Positions 1 through 8,968 of a stretch of DNA of 64,000 nt are shown one piece after another. The stretch covers positions 434,001 to 498,000 of the forward strand of contig JAFIGY010000009.1 of assembly GCA_017849435.1 (NCBI GenBank). Direction: 5' to 3'. The stretch comes from Chitinophaga niabensis. Lineage in GTDB: Bacteria; Bacteroidota; Bacteroidia; Chitinophagales; Chitinophagaceae. The stretch's first letter is position 1, and each line of letters starts with the position of its first letter. Position numbers and translations under genes: made by a program. The notes beneath the pieces were generated by a model, which was not told the origin of the DNA, ran no database searches, and was given only the letters and a program-made list of their open reading frames with translations.

Positions 1-1178
1 GTATAGACATTGTTGCCGAAGCAAAGAAAGGTGTTTTCAAAGATATTGTGGTGAGCCCCGGCGAGCTGATGGCGGAAAATACCGTTTATATCCAGGCTCC
101 TTCCGGTCTCCAGTCCAACCAGATCTATGAAGATATCAAGATTCAGGACATGGTGGCGGAAGGCATCACCGTGAAAGAGGGCGATTACATTGCCACGCTG
201 GACCCTGCGGTGGTCAATAAAAAGATCGGGGACATCCAGATGGATTTGGACAGAGCAGTGTCTACCCAGGCGCAAACTGCGCTGGACACTGCTTTGCAAA
301 TGCGGGAGGCCCGGGATAATATGACCAATCTTAGCTTCCAGATGGAACAAAAGCGCCTCGCCCTTCAGCTCAGCAAGTATGAGCCGCCTGCTACCATCCG
401 CCAGGCGGAGATAGACCTGGAGAAGGCGCAGCGCGATCTCAAGCAGATGGCGGAGAATTACAAGATCAAACAAAGGCAGGCCGCCACCAAAATGGAACAG
501 GCCGGGCGTGAGGTACAGCGGAGGCAGGAACAGCTGACCAGCCTGGAAGAGCTGCGCGGCAAATTCAAGATCACAGCGCCCAAGAACGGGCTGCTGGTAT
601 ACATCATAGATTACAATGCCGGTGGTAAAAAGAAAGCAGGCTCCGCGATCCGTTCCTGGGATCCCAAGCTGGCCATGCTGCCTGACCTTTCCAGCATGCT
701 CTCCAAAACTTATATCAACGAAGTAGACGTCAGCAAGATCAAAAAGGACCAGACCGTGACCATGGGACTGGACGCTTTCCCGGAAGTGAAGCTCACCGGC
801 AAGGTTACCTCCGTGGCCAATATCGGCGAGAACCGTCCCGGCTCCAATGCGAAAGTGTTTGAAGTGATGATCAAGCTGGATAAAGTGGACTCCATCCTCA
901 AACCCGGGATGACCACCTCCAATAACATCCTCATCAACCAGGTGCCGGACCGGCTGATCATTCCGCTGGAATCCGTATTCAGTGAGAAGGTTGGTGACAA
1001 GACGCACAGCTTCGTTTATCAACGCAGAGGCAACGCCATCGAGAAGCAGGAAGTGAAACTGGGACGCAGTAATGATGAGGAAGTGATCGTGGAACAGGGA
1101 TTGGAACCCGGTGACAGGGTGTTGATGGCCGAGCCCGCTTCCGCGAAGAACAACAAGCTGAATCTCTTAAAAAAATAA
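1..1178 (+). CDS. Periplasmic adaptor subunit (HlyD/MacA-like), 5' end missing
   Basis: Membrane-fusion adaptor that links an inner-membrane transporter to an outer-membrane TolC channel. The frame is already open at the window edge: bases 3-47 read IDIVAEAKKGVFKDIV in phase with what follows, so the GTG at 48 is internal and the true start lies upstream. Visible parts are a biotinyl/lipoyl-like segment, a long alpha-helical hairpin rich in E, Q, K and R (about residues 65-165 from base 48), a beta-barrel region (KAGSAIRSW onward) and a membrane-proximal domain ending GLEPGDRVLMAEP. The permease and TolC genes follow directly, so this is the adaptor of a MacAB-TolC-like exporter. No ABC ATPase is inside the window; it is probably upstream. 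The family is clear; the exported substrate is unknown. Confidence 0.9.
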   Translation, partial: IDIVAEAKKGVFKDIVVSPGELMAENTVYIQAPSGLQSNQIYEDIKIQDMVAEGITVKEGDYIATLDPAVVNKKIGDIQMDLDRAVSTQAQTALDTALQMREARDNMTNLSFQMEQKRLALQLSKYEPPATIRQAEIDLEKAQRDLKQMAENYKIKQRQAATKMEQAGREVQRRQEQLTSLEELRGKFKITAPKNGLLVYIIDYNAGGKKKAGSAIRSWDPKLAMLPDLSSMLSKTYINEVDVSKIKKDQTVTMGLDAFPEVKLTGKVTSVANIGENRPGSNAKVFEVMIKLDKVDSILKPGMTTSNNILINQVPDRLIIPLESVFSEKVGDKTHSFVYQRRGNAIEKQEVKLGRSNDEEVIVEQGLEPGDRVLMAEPASAKNNKLNLLKK

Positions 1179-1195
1179 CCCCTAAAACCTGTTGC

Positions 1196-2551
1196 ATGCG
1201 AAAGATATGGGGTACCCGTAACCTGAACAATCTCACCATTGCCCTGGATTCCCTGCTGGCGCACCGGCTGCGGTCTTTTCTCACCGCACTGGGGATCATT
1301 TTCGGGGTAGGCGCCGTGATAGCCATGCTGGCCATCGGTAAGGGCGCCAAGGAAGAGATCATGAACCAGATGAAACTGGTAGGGGTGAATAACATCGTGA
1401 TTAAACCCGTTACGGAAGAGAAGAAAGATGAAGAAGAGAATAAGAAGAAAACGAACGGGAAAGCAGGAGAGGACAAGAAAAAGTTCTCCAAAGGACTGAG
1501 TCTGCAAGACGCACACAGTATCATCAAAATGGTACCAACCGTGGAAGCGATCAGCCCTGAAATGATCATTGAACATGACGTGATCTACAACGGAAAAAGC
1601 AAGCGGCTGAAAATGGTAGGTGTGGAGCCCGCTTTTTTCGAACTCAACAACATCGGCCTGTCCCAGGGCAAGATGTTCAATTCCACGCAGATGACCGGCG
1701 GTGAAGGCGTATGTGTCATTGGCGCGGGGGTGAAGCGGAAATTCTTTTTATCAGAAGACCCGCTGGGTAAAACCATCAAATGCGGTCAGCAATGGCTGAA
1801 AGTGATCGGTGTTACCGATGAAAAGCTGATCAGCAGCGCAACCAAGAGCAACCTGGGGATCAGGGATTACAACATGGATATCTATGTGCCTATCCAAACC
1901 ACGCTTGTCCGCTATAAAAATCCGGCTATCCGTATCGAACACCGCAGCTGGTGGGAGGATGACGGCAGCGGCCAGGGAGACGGCGGTGGCAGTAATGCCA
2001 TGCACCAGCTGGATCAACTGGTAGTGAAAGTGCGGCAACCGGAACAGCTTACGGCATCCGCAGGCATTATCAGCCGCATGCTGAAACGCAGGCACAGCGA
2101 TGTAATGGACTTTGAAGTATCCATTCCCGAACAATTGCTGCAACAGCAACAGAAAACCAAAGATGTGTTCAATATCGTACTGAGCGCTATTGCCGGTATT
2201 TCACTGCTGGTAGGCGGCATCGGGATTATGAACATCATGCTGGCTTCCGTGCTGGAACGTACGAAAGAGATCGGTATACGGATGGCATTGGGGGCGCAGA
2301 AGAGAGACATCGTGATGCAGTTCCTCTTTGAAGCCGTACTGATCAGCCTTTGCGGCGGCATTATCGGCATCCTGCTGGGAGTGCTGGGGGCCTACCTGGT
2401 AGACAAGATCGCAGACATCAAGACCATCGTTTCCGCCATTTCTATCTTCTTATCTTTCTTGCTGGCTTCTTCCGTAGGATTGATCTTCGGTATCTCTCCC
2501 GCTAAAAAAGCAGCCAACCAGAATCCAATTGAATGTTTACGTCATGCCTAA
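1196..2551 (+). CDS. ABC transporter permease, MacB/FtsX type
   Basis: Inner-membrane permease of 451 residues. The first transmembrane helix is in LTALGIIFGVGAVIAMLAIG (residues 31-50), followed by a large MacB-like periplasmic domain. Three C-terminal helices follow in the FtsX region, which carries the familiar LVGGIGIMNIMLASVLERTKEIGIRMALGA stretch. Unlike E. coli MacB it has no fused ATPase, so a separate ATP-binding subunit is needed and is not in the window. An unusual Lys/Glu-rich insert (about residues 66-98, EEKKDEEENKKK) sits just after the first helix. The ATG is 17 bases after the adaptor stop, and its 3' end overlaps the TolC gene, so the three are probably one operon. It likely works mechanically with the adaptor to expel a lipid, peptide or drug-like substrate; the cargo is not predictable here. 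Confidence 0.9.
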   Translation: MRKIWGTRNLNNLTIALDSLLAHRLRSFLTALGIIFGVGAVIAMLAIGKGAKEEIMNQMKLVGVNNIVIKPVTEEKKDEEENKKKTNGKAGEDKKKFSKGLSLQDAHSIIKMVPTVEAISPEMIIEHDVIYNGKSKRLKMVGVEPAFFELNNIGLSQGKMFNSTQMTGGEGVCVIGAGVKRKFFLSEDPLGKTIKCGQQWLKVIGVTDEKLISSATKSNLGIRDYNMDIYVPIQTTLVRYKNPAIRIEHRSWWEDDGSGQGDGGGSNAMHQLDQLVVKVRQPEQLTASAGIISRMLKRRHSDVMDFEVSIPEQLLQQQQKTKDVFNIVLSAIAGISLLVGGIGIMNIMLASVLERTKEIGIRMALGAQKRDIVMQFLFEAVLISLCGGIIGILLGVLGAYLVDKIADIKTIVSAISIFLSFLLASSVGLIFGISPAKKAANQNPIECLRHA

Positions 2552-4013
2552 AAAGAAATTCCTGATTGCCTGCCTTTGCGGCAGTCTGACCTATACGATA
2601 TGCAGCGCGCAGCAATCCCTTGTGCTGAAGGATGTGATTGCAATGGCGCAGAAAAGTTCTCCTTCCTATTACAGAGCGCAGAGCCGGGCTTTGAACTCCC
2701 TGTACGCGTACCGGTATTACCGGTCCGGGCAGCTGCCGCAGCTGGTGCTCGATTTTAACAACAGGAGCAGTCCCTTCGGTGAAACCTCTCAGGTATTGCA
2801 GCCGGATGGGAAATACGCCTACCGCCGCGCCTATACGGCCAATACATTTGCGCGCCTCGGATTGCAGCAGATCGTTCCCCAGACAGGCGGTATGTTTGCG
2901 TTGAGAACAGACCTGGCCCGCGCGGATCAGTTCTCGCCCAGCAATATCCAGTATTTTTCCACGCCTTTTTCCATTTCGTATAACCAGCCTTCATTCATGT
3001 ACAATCCCTACAAATGGGATCGCAAGATATCCCCGCTGTTATATGAAGAGAGCAGGCGGCAATACATCGAAGACCTGGAGCGGGTAGCGCTGGATGCATC
3101 GGATTATTTTTTCAGGGCTTTGTCCGCACAAACACAGGAAAAAATATTGCTGCTAAACGTAGAGAATACGGACACCTTATACAAGATATCGAAGGGACGT
3201 TTTGATCTGGGAAAGATAGCAGAGAACGAATTATTGCAGATCGAGCTGAGCCTGTTGAACGCGCGGAACTCACTGGAACAGGCCAGCTTGGATAAAGAGA
3301 TCGCTTACCAGGACCTCAAGCGTTTTCTGAACATGCCGAAGGACACGAAAATCAGGGTAGGTCTCCCTGACCTTACGCCTTCTTTTGAAGTACCACTGGA
3401 TAGAGCAGTTTCGGAAGCCGGCTCCAACCGCCAGCAGGTATTGGAGTTCCGTCGCAGGAGATTGCAGGCGGAGCAGGATGTGGCGCAGGCGAGAGGCAAT
3501 AACGGTTATCAGTTCAATCTGAACGCAACACTGGGCCGCTCCAAAACAGACTCCACGCTGGCCGGGGTTTACAATGGAGGCGCCACGCAGCAGAATTTTT
3601 CCGTGGGCATGAGCATTCCCGTGATGGACTGGGGGCGTGCCCGCAATCGTGTACGGCAGGCAAAAGCCAACCGCGACTTACAGGAAATAGATATCCAGCA
3701 GGCGGAGCGCTCCTTTGAGCAGGAGATCTATCTGCAAACCCAGTTGTTCAACATTCAGAAGAAACTGCTGGCGAGTGCCGCCAAAGCGGATACCATCGCG
3801 CAGCTGCGCTATGAGATCACCAAGCAGCGTTATCTTATCGGCAAAATATCTATCACTGACCTGAACCTGGCGCAAACGGAAAAAGACCAGAACAGCCAGA
3901 ATTATATCAACGCGCTGCGCTCGTACTGGAACGCTTACTACACCGTACGCAGGCTCACGTTGTATGATTTCGAAAAGAATGAAAAGATAAAATACGAGTT
4001 CGAGGAGAAGTAG
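2544..4013 (+). CDS. TolC-family outer-membrane efflux protein
   Basis: Outer-membrane channel of 489 residues. I chose the ATG at 2544 because it begins a good signal peptide (MPKKKFLIACLCGSLTYTICSAQQ). An in-frame TTG at 2529 would add five residues inside the upstream gene and spoil it. The start overlaps the permease stop by eight bases, a sign of translational coupling. The body shows the two TolC-like helical repeats (SRALNSLYAYRYYRSGQLPQ...; QAKANRDLQEIDIQQAERSFEQEI) and the typical ending where LNLAQTEKDQNSQNYINALRSYWNAYYTVRRLTLYDF. It is the outer-membrane exit for the adaptor and permease encoded just upstream. A hairpin terminator follows at 4035. Confidence 0.92.
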   Translation: MPKKKFLIACLCGSLTYTICSAQQSLVLKDVIAMAQKSSPSYYRAQSRALNSLYAYRYYRSGQLPQLVLDFNNRSSPFGETSQVLQPDGKYAYRRAYTANTFARLGLQQIVPQTGGMFALRTDLARADQFSPSNIQYFSTPFSISYNQPSFMYNPYKWDRKISPLLYEESRRQYIEDLERVALDASDYFFRALSAQTQEKILLLNVENTDTLYKISKGRFDLGKIAENELLQIELSLLNARNSLEQASLDKEIAYQDLKRFLNMPKDTKIRVGLPDLTPSFEVPLDRAVSEAGSNRQQVLEFRRRRLQAEQDVAQARGNNGYQFNLNATLGRSKTDSTLAGVYNGGATQQNFSVGMSIPVMDWGRARNRVRQAKANRDLQEIDIQQAERSFEQEIYLQTQLFNIQKKLLASAAKADTIAQLRYEITKQRYLIGKISITDLNLAQTEKDQNSQNYINALRSYWNAYYTVRRLTLYDFEKNEKIKYEFEEK

Positions 4014-4034
4014 TTTGATGCGGGAATGACCTTT

Positions 4035-4072
4035 AATGCCGGGTTTCCAGAGAAATCCGGCATTATTTTTTC
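4035..4072 (+). terminator. Rho-independent terminator after the exporter operon
   Basis: AATGCCGG at 4035-4042 pairs with CCGGCATT at 4057-4064, and the stem extends inward through GTTT/AAAT. A T-rich run (ATTTTTT) follows. It lies 22 bases after the TolC stop. Confidence 0.8.
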
Positions 4073-4084
4073 TGTACCCTCTGT

Positions 4085-4693
4085 ATGCGCTTTAACTGGA
4101 TCGTGATCATCATCCTGACTTTTGTGATCGTCGTATTAGGCATCAAATCCTGCCGCGAACAGCGGGAGGCCGCCGGTGTATTGCGGGAGAACGAGCGTCT
4201 TGTGCGGGAGAACCGCGACCTGCGCAACAGCCTTACGATGAGTAACCGGAACGCCGAACAGATCGCGGACCGCAAAGACATGCAGCATCAGATGCAGGCG
4301 CAGTTTGTAGACCGGCGGGAATATTTCCGCCGCAACTGGAAACAGTATATCTCCGTCAATACGGGAGACTACCGGACAGGATTCCTCGGTGGTATTCACG
4401 ACCTGCAGGTGACCGTGCGCAACCAGACGGAATATGAGCTGGACAATGCCGTGGTATTGGTGCAGTATCTGCGCAGTAATGGCAATGTTTTTAAAACGGA
4501 ACAGTATACCGTGCACAATATTCCCGCCAAGGGCGCGCAGTCCGTGCAGGCGTCAGACAGCAGGAAAGGGGTGAAGGTGAACATCCGGCTGCTGAGCGTT
4601 ACCAGCCAGCCGATGAATTTCTGCTGGTCCCACGACAAGCTTGCGCCACCGGGAAGCCGTGACCCCTGGGCCTGTGTGCCGGTCAAAAAATAA
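4085..4693 (+). CDS. Single-pass membrane protein with coiled coil, unknown function
   Basis: A protein of 202 residues that I do not recognise. It begins with a membrane anchor (WIVIIILTFVIVVLGI, residues 5-20). A charged heptad-like stretch follows (residues about 23-65, LRENERLVRENRDLRNSL), which looks like a coiled coil. The C-terminal half is predicted beta-rich: GIHDLQVTVRNQTEYELDNAVVLVQYLR resembles the FxLYD-type immunoglobulin-like folds found in many lipid-linked or membrane proteins. The end contains a Cys pair (NFCWSH and PWACVP) that could form a disulfide outside the cytoplasm. It has its own position after the terminator at 4035 and faces the phosphoesterase gene tail-to-tail with only two bases between stops. 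Confidence 0.7.
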   Translation: MRFNWIVIIILTFVIVVLGIKSCREQREAAGVLRENERLVRENRDLRNSLTMSNRNAEQIADRKDMQHQMQAQFVDRREYFRRNWKQYISVNTGDYRTGFLGGIHDLQVTVRNQTEYELDNAVVLVQYLRSNGNVFKTEQYTVHNIPAKGAQSVQASDSRKGVKVNIRLLSVTSQPMNFCWSHDKLAPPGSRDPWACVPVKK

Positions 4694-4695
4694 CC

Positions 4696-5925
4696 TTACC
4701 GTTTGCTTTTCAGATCCACTTTCCCCACTTCCGTTCCATCGTCTTTCAGCATCACGAGGTGAAGTTCTTTCTCATCCGCCTTTACCTTGATCAGCGTACG
4801 GTTGCCGTCCCTCGGTCCGCCGCCGATCACGATGGGATAGGAATGCTGGCCCGGAACGGGAAGGTGTATACCAAAGGTGTGCGTGTGGCCGGCGAGGAAA
4901 AGGTCTATTTTATGCTCTTCGAAGACCGGTCCGAAATGCTTGCGGCATTCCATCGGTCCGTGCCAGTCGCCGGAATAATAATGCGGAATGTGCATCATCA
5001 CCACGCGGAATTTCGCTTTCCTGAACTCCGGTGTTTTCACCACTTCCTTCAGCCACTGTGCCTGCATTTCCCGGTAGTGGTCAAAATCCACGATCCCGGC
5101 GTATACGGGGTGAGCATCTTCTTTGTCCTCGCCGGTATCCAGCACGGTCATGTGTACCGGCCCCCAGTTCATGGTGAAATAGTAAGGTCCGTCTACATAA
5201 TCCGCCAGCTCCCGGCTGAACTTCCCGCGGGTTTCGTGGTTGCCGCGGGTGAAGATGAAGGGCTTTTCCGAAGCAAATGCGGTGGTGGCGGGCGTGAGCA
5301 GATGGTCGATGATCTGTTTCTCATCTTCCTGATAATCGAAGATGTCGCCGTTCATGAACACGAAATCGTAGGGATCCTTGTTCAGTCCCACCAGGTGCGG
5401 AATGCTTTCCGGGCGGTCATGCGTATCATTGAGCACCAGCCAGGACACCTCTTTGGGTTTGGCGGCCGGTGTGGTAAAACTGAATATTTCGCTGGCGATG
5501 GTTTCGCCGTAGGTTAGTTTGTAAGGTCTGAATTCCGCGATCTCTCTGGACAGCACTTTGTAATAGTAGGTGGTGGCGGGGCGGAGGTTTTCCACGCGGA
5601 TGCGGTGAAGGCGGGTATTGGCGTTCACGAGACCGTTGGTGGTGTTATGGATTTTGCGGGTGAGGGCTTCTTTCGTTTCGCCGAGCTCCACCCAGCTGTA
5701 GCAGGGTTTGCCGGTCATCCACATGATGCACATGCTTTTGTCCGTCGGGCGTTGCAGATAGGGAGGGCAGAGGAAAGAATGAGTGCCGGGGGCTGTTTTC
5801 TTTTCCGGCAGTGCGGCTTCCGCGGCTACGGCCACGGGACTAAGACCGATGGCGCCGAGAAGGCTTGCTTTGGTGAGGGTGCCGAGAAAGTCCCGGCGGT
5901 CAAGGGATGGCTTATCCTGATGCAT
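4696..5925 (-). CDS. Tat-exported purple acid phosphatase-like metallophosphoesterase
   Basis: A calcineurin-like phosphoesterase of 409 residues. The N-terminus has a twin-arginine signal (LDRRDFLGTLTKASLLGAIGLSP), so it is probably exported folded with its metals. Residues about 50-150 form a fibronectin-III-like N-terminal domain typical of purple acid phosphatases (PPYLQRPTDKSMCIMW; LRPATTYYYKV). The catalytic domain shows the metal-ligand motifs in order: LNDTHDR (D-x-H), NGDIFDY (GD), RGNHET (GNHE), MMHIPHYYSG and AGHTHTFG (GHxH). It hydrolyses phosphate esters outside the cytoplasm; the natural substrate is unknown. The gene is monocistronic as far as visible, reading away from atpD and facing the 4085 gene. 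Confidence 0.9.
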   Translation of the reverse strand: MHQDKPSLDRRDFLGTLTKASLLGAIGLSPVAVAAEAALPEKKTAPGTHSFLCPPYLQRPTDKSMCIMWMTGKPCYSWVELGETKEALTRKIHNTTNGLVNANTRLHRIRVENLRPATTYYYKVLSREIAEFRPYKLTYGETIASEIFSFTTPAAKPKEVSWLVLNDTHDRPESIPHLVGLNKDPYDFVFMNGDIFDYQEDEKQIIDHLLTPATTAFASEKPFIFTRGNHETRGKFSRELADYVDGPYYFTMNWGPVHMTVLDTGEDKEDAHPVYAGIVDFDHYREMQAQWLKEVVKTPEFRKAKFRVVMMHIPHYYSGDWHGPMECRKHFGPVFEEHKIDLFLAGHTHTFGIHLPVPGQHSYPIVIGGGPRDGNRTLIKVKADEKELHLVMLKDDGTEVGKVDLKSKR

Positions 5926-6062
5926 AAACAGTGGTTTTTAAGAGTAGCGCATAAAAATAATGGCCCATCCTTACATATTCTATCTTATTTTAAAAAATTA
6001 ATATATTTGTAAACTTTTTTGACCGGACTGACGAAAATCACCCCAAATCATTCTCCGGGAAT

Positions 6063-6094
6063 TTTGGGTTTTCAGGCTTCAATGATTACCTTTG
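6063..6094 (+). promoter_or_regulatory. Bacteroidota-type promoter of atpD
   Basis: TTTG at 6063-6066 and TACCTTTG at 6087-6094 match the Bacteroidota -33 (TTTG) and -7 (TAnnTTTG) elements with a 20-base spacer. The atpD ATG is 55 bases downstream. Confidence 0.7.
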
Positions 6095-6121
6095 CGCGAA
6101 ATTTTGCGTAAAAAGCTTTAA

Positions 6122-7648
<1,527 letters not shown>

Positions 7649-7685
7649 GCGCAGCGCGGGATGATCACAAACAAAACCAAGTAAC

Positions 7686-7940
7686 ATGTTATTGGAAATA
7701 TTGACACCGGAAAGAAAGCTGTACGCAGGCGAAGTATATGGCATCCAGCTGCCGGGTGTGGACGGGTCTTTTGAAGTACTCGACCGCCACGCTCCGCTGA
7801 TTGCCGCGCTGGGTAAGGGCAAAATGAAGGTGCTGAAAGATAAAAGCCATGCAGAGCATTTCACCATCGATGGCGGCTTTGTGGAAGTGTTGAACAACAA
7901 GGCCACTGTGCTGGTAGAGGGTGCTACTGCTATTGTGTAA
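7686..7940 (+). CDS. atpC: F1Fo ATP synthase subunit epsilon, short form
   Basis: Epsilon subunit of the F1 central stalk (84 residues). The protein starts MLLEILTPERKLYAGEVYGIQLPGVDGSFEVLDRHAPLIAALG, the standard N-terminal beta-sandwich that binds gamma and the c-ring. It stops after ATVLVEGATAIV. The two-helix C-terminal domain that gives E. coli-type epsilon its inhibitory arm is therefore absent. Such short forms occur in Bacteroidota, so this is probably natural rather than truncated. It lies 37 bases after atpD in the same transcription unit and is followed by a strong terminator. Confidence 0.94.
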   Translation: MLLEILTPERKLYAGEVYGIQLPGVDGSFEVLDRHAPLIAALGKGKMKVLKDKSHAEHFTIDGGFVEVLNNKATVLVEGATAIV

Positions 7941-7968
7941 CAAAAGGCAGGCTTGAAAGAAACGGAAA

Positions 7969-7995
7969 GGCCGGGCAGCGATGCCTGGCTTTTTT
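7969..7995 (+). terminator. Terminator after atpDC
   Basis: GCCGGGCA (7970-7977) pairs with TGCCTGGC (7982-7989) around a GCGA loop, followed by six T. It separates atpDC from the convergent yqgE-like gene that ends at 8000. Confidence 0.85.
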
Positions 7996-7999
7996 ATTG

Positions 8000-8551
8000 T
8001 CAGTTCAGTGTGGGGTCTATCGGGAAATTGGCCATCATGGCGAAATTGTGGCCCATGTTTTTAAGCGCTTCCTTCCATATTTCCTGTACATCGCCGGCAA
8101 ACAGCAGGATGGGGCTTACCTGGGAAAGTATCCAGCTTTTTTCATTCAATTCTCCTTCCAGCTGCCCGCCGCTCCAGCCGGAGTAGCCGATGAAGAATTT
8201 AATCTTTTTCATATTCAGTCTGCGGGCATTGATGTGCGCCACCACGTTTTCAAAATTCCCTCCCCAGAATATTCCCGGGAACACTTCAAAGCCCCCTTCT
8301 ATCAGCTCCGGCTGCTGGTGAATAAAATGAATGGTATCCATTTGCACCGGTCCCCCGAAGAAAACGGGAATGCCCGGGATCAACACATCAGGGATCAGCT
8401 CATCCAGCATTTGATCAAATGGCTTATTCACTACAAAACCGAAGCTCCCTTGTTCCTGGTGTTCGCAAAGCAGCACCACTGTGCGGGCAAAGTTCGGGTC
8501 TTTCAGGAACGGGTCCGCTATCAACAAAATTCCAGGTGTAAGTGCATCCAT
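8000..8551 (-). CDS. YqgE/AlgH family protein
   Basis: A 183-residue member of the YqgE/AlgH (DUF179) family. It opens with the characteristic LTPGILLIADPFLKDPNFARTVVLLCEHQEQGSFGFVVNKP and continues with FFGGPVQMDTIHFIHQ and FFIGYSGWSGGQLEGEL, both typical of the family. The fold is known from structures, but the biochemical role is not established; AlgH was named for an effect on alginate production in Pseudomonas. The gene is transcribed toward atpC and appears monocistronic. A CAAATTTA at 8575-8582 would be a TAnnTTTG -7 element on the minus strand, 24 bases before the ATG. Confidence 0.93.
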   Translation of the reverse strand: MDALTPGILLIADPFLKDPNFARTVVLLCEHQEQGSFGFVVNKPFDQMLDELIPDVLIPGIPVFFGGPVQMDTIHFIHQQPELIEGGFEVFPGIFWGGNFENVVAHINARRLNMKKIKFFIGYSGWSGGQLEGELNEKSWILSQVSPILLFAGDVQEIWKEALKNMGHNFAMMANFPIDPTLN

Positions 8552-8968
8552 ATCTCGTTTCCTTGAGTGCTAACCAAATTTAACCAAGAAAAGGCAAAAG
8601 AGACGTTATTTTTTAGGTAAGACGGGGAAATAAAAAAGGGACCTAGACAGATCCCTTACCATTTTATCAACCAAAATCTAAATCGCTTATGGAACGAATC
8701 CACGTCGATGTATGTAGAAAGTTTATTCGCTTTTTTATTTGTTATCTATTCAGTAGCAAATTTGATACCAGATAACAACACAAAGGTATGGAAATCGGTA
8801 ACAACTACCACATAATTTCCCCGTTAAAATTACGTTAAAGTGATGTTTTTTAACAGGAAACAGTATGGATAAGGCTTTTCACGGTTTAATTTTGTATCAC
8901 AGTTGCTATAGCAAATAGTTTGGAAGGGATGGATTTTCCCTATATTTATCGTTTCATAGAACCATAAC
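8552..8968. other. 417-base intergenic region with a hairpin, possible small RNA or leader
   Basis: No convincing gene. On the plus strand AAGGGA and TCCCTT (around 8636-8657) form a hairpin. A 28-codon reading frame follows at 8689 (MERIHVDVCRKF...), with no known relatives that I can name. A weak plus-strand promoter-like pair (TTTG 8919-8922 and TATATTTA 8941-8948, 18 bases apart) lies in front of the histidine kinase gene. Confidence 0.4.

Noticed and set aside
48..50. GTG at 48 as the start of the adaptor gene
   Set aside because: The same frame is open and clearly coding from base 3 onward (IDIVAEAKKGVFKDIV), so the gene is cut by the window edge.
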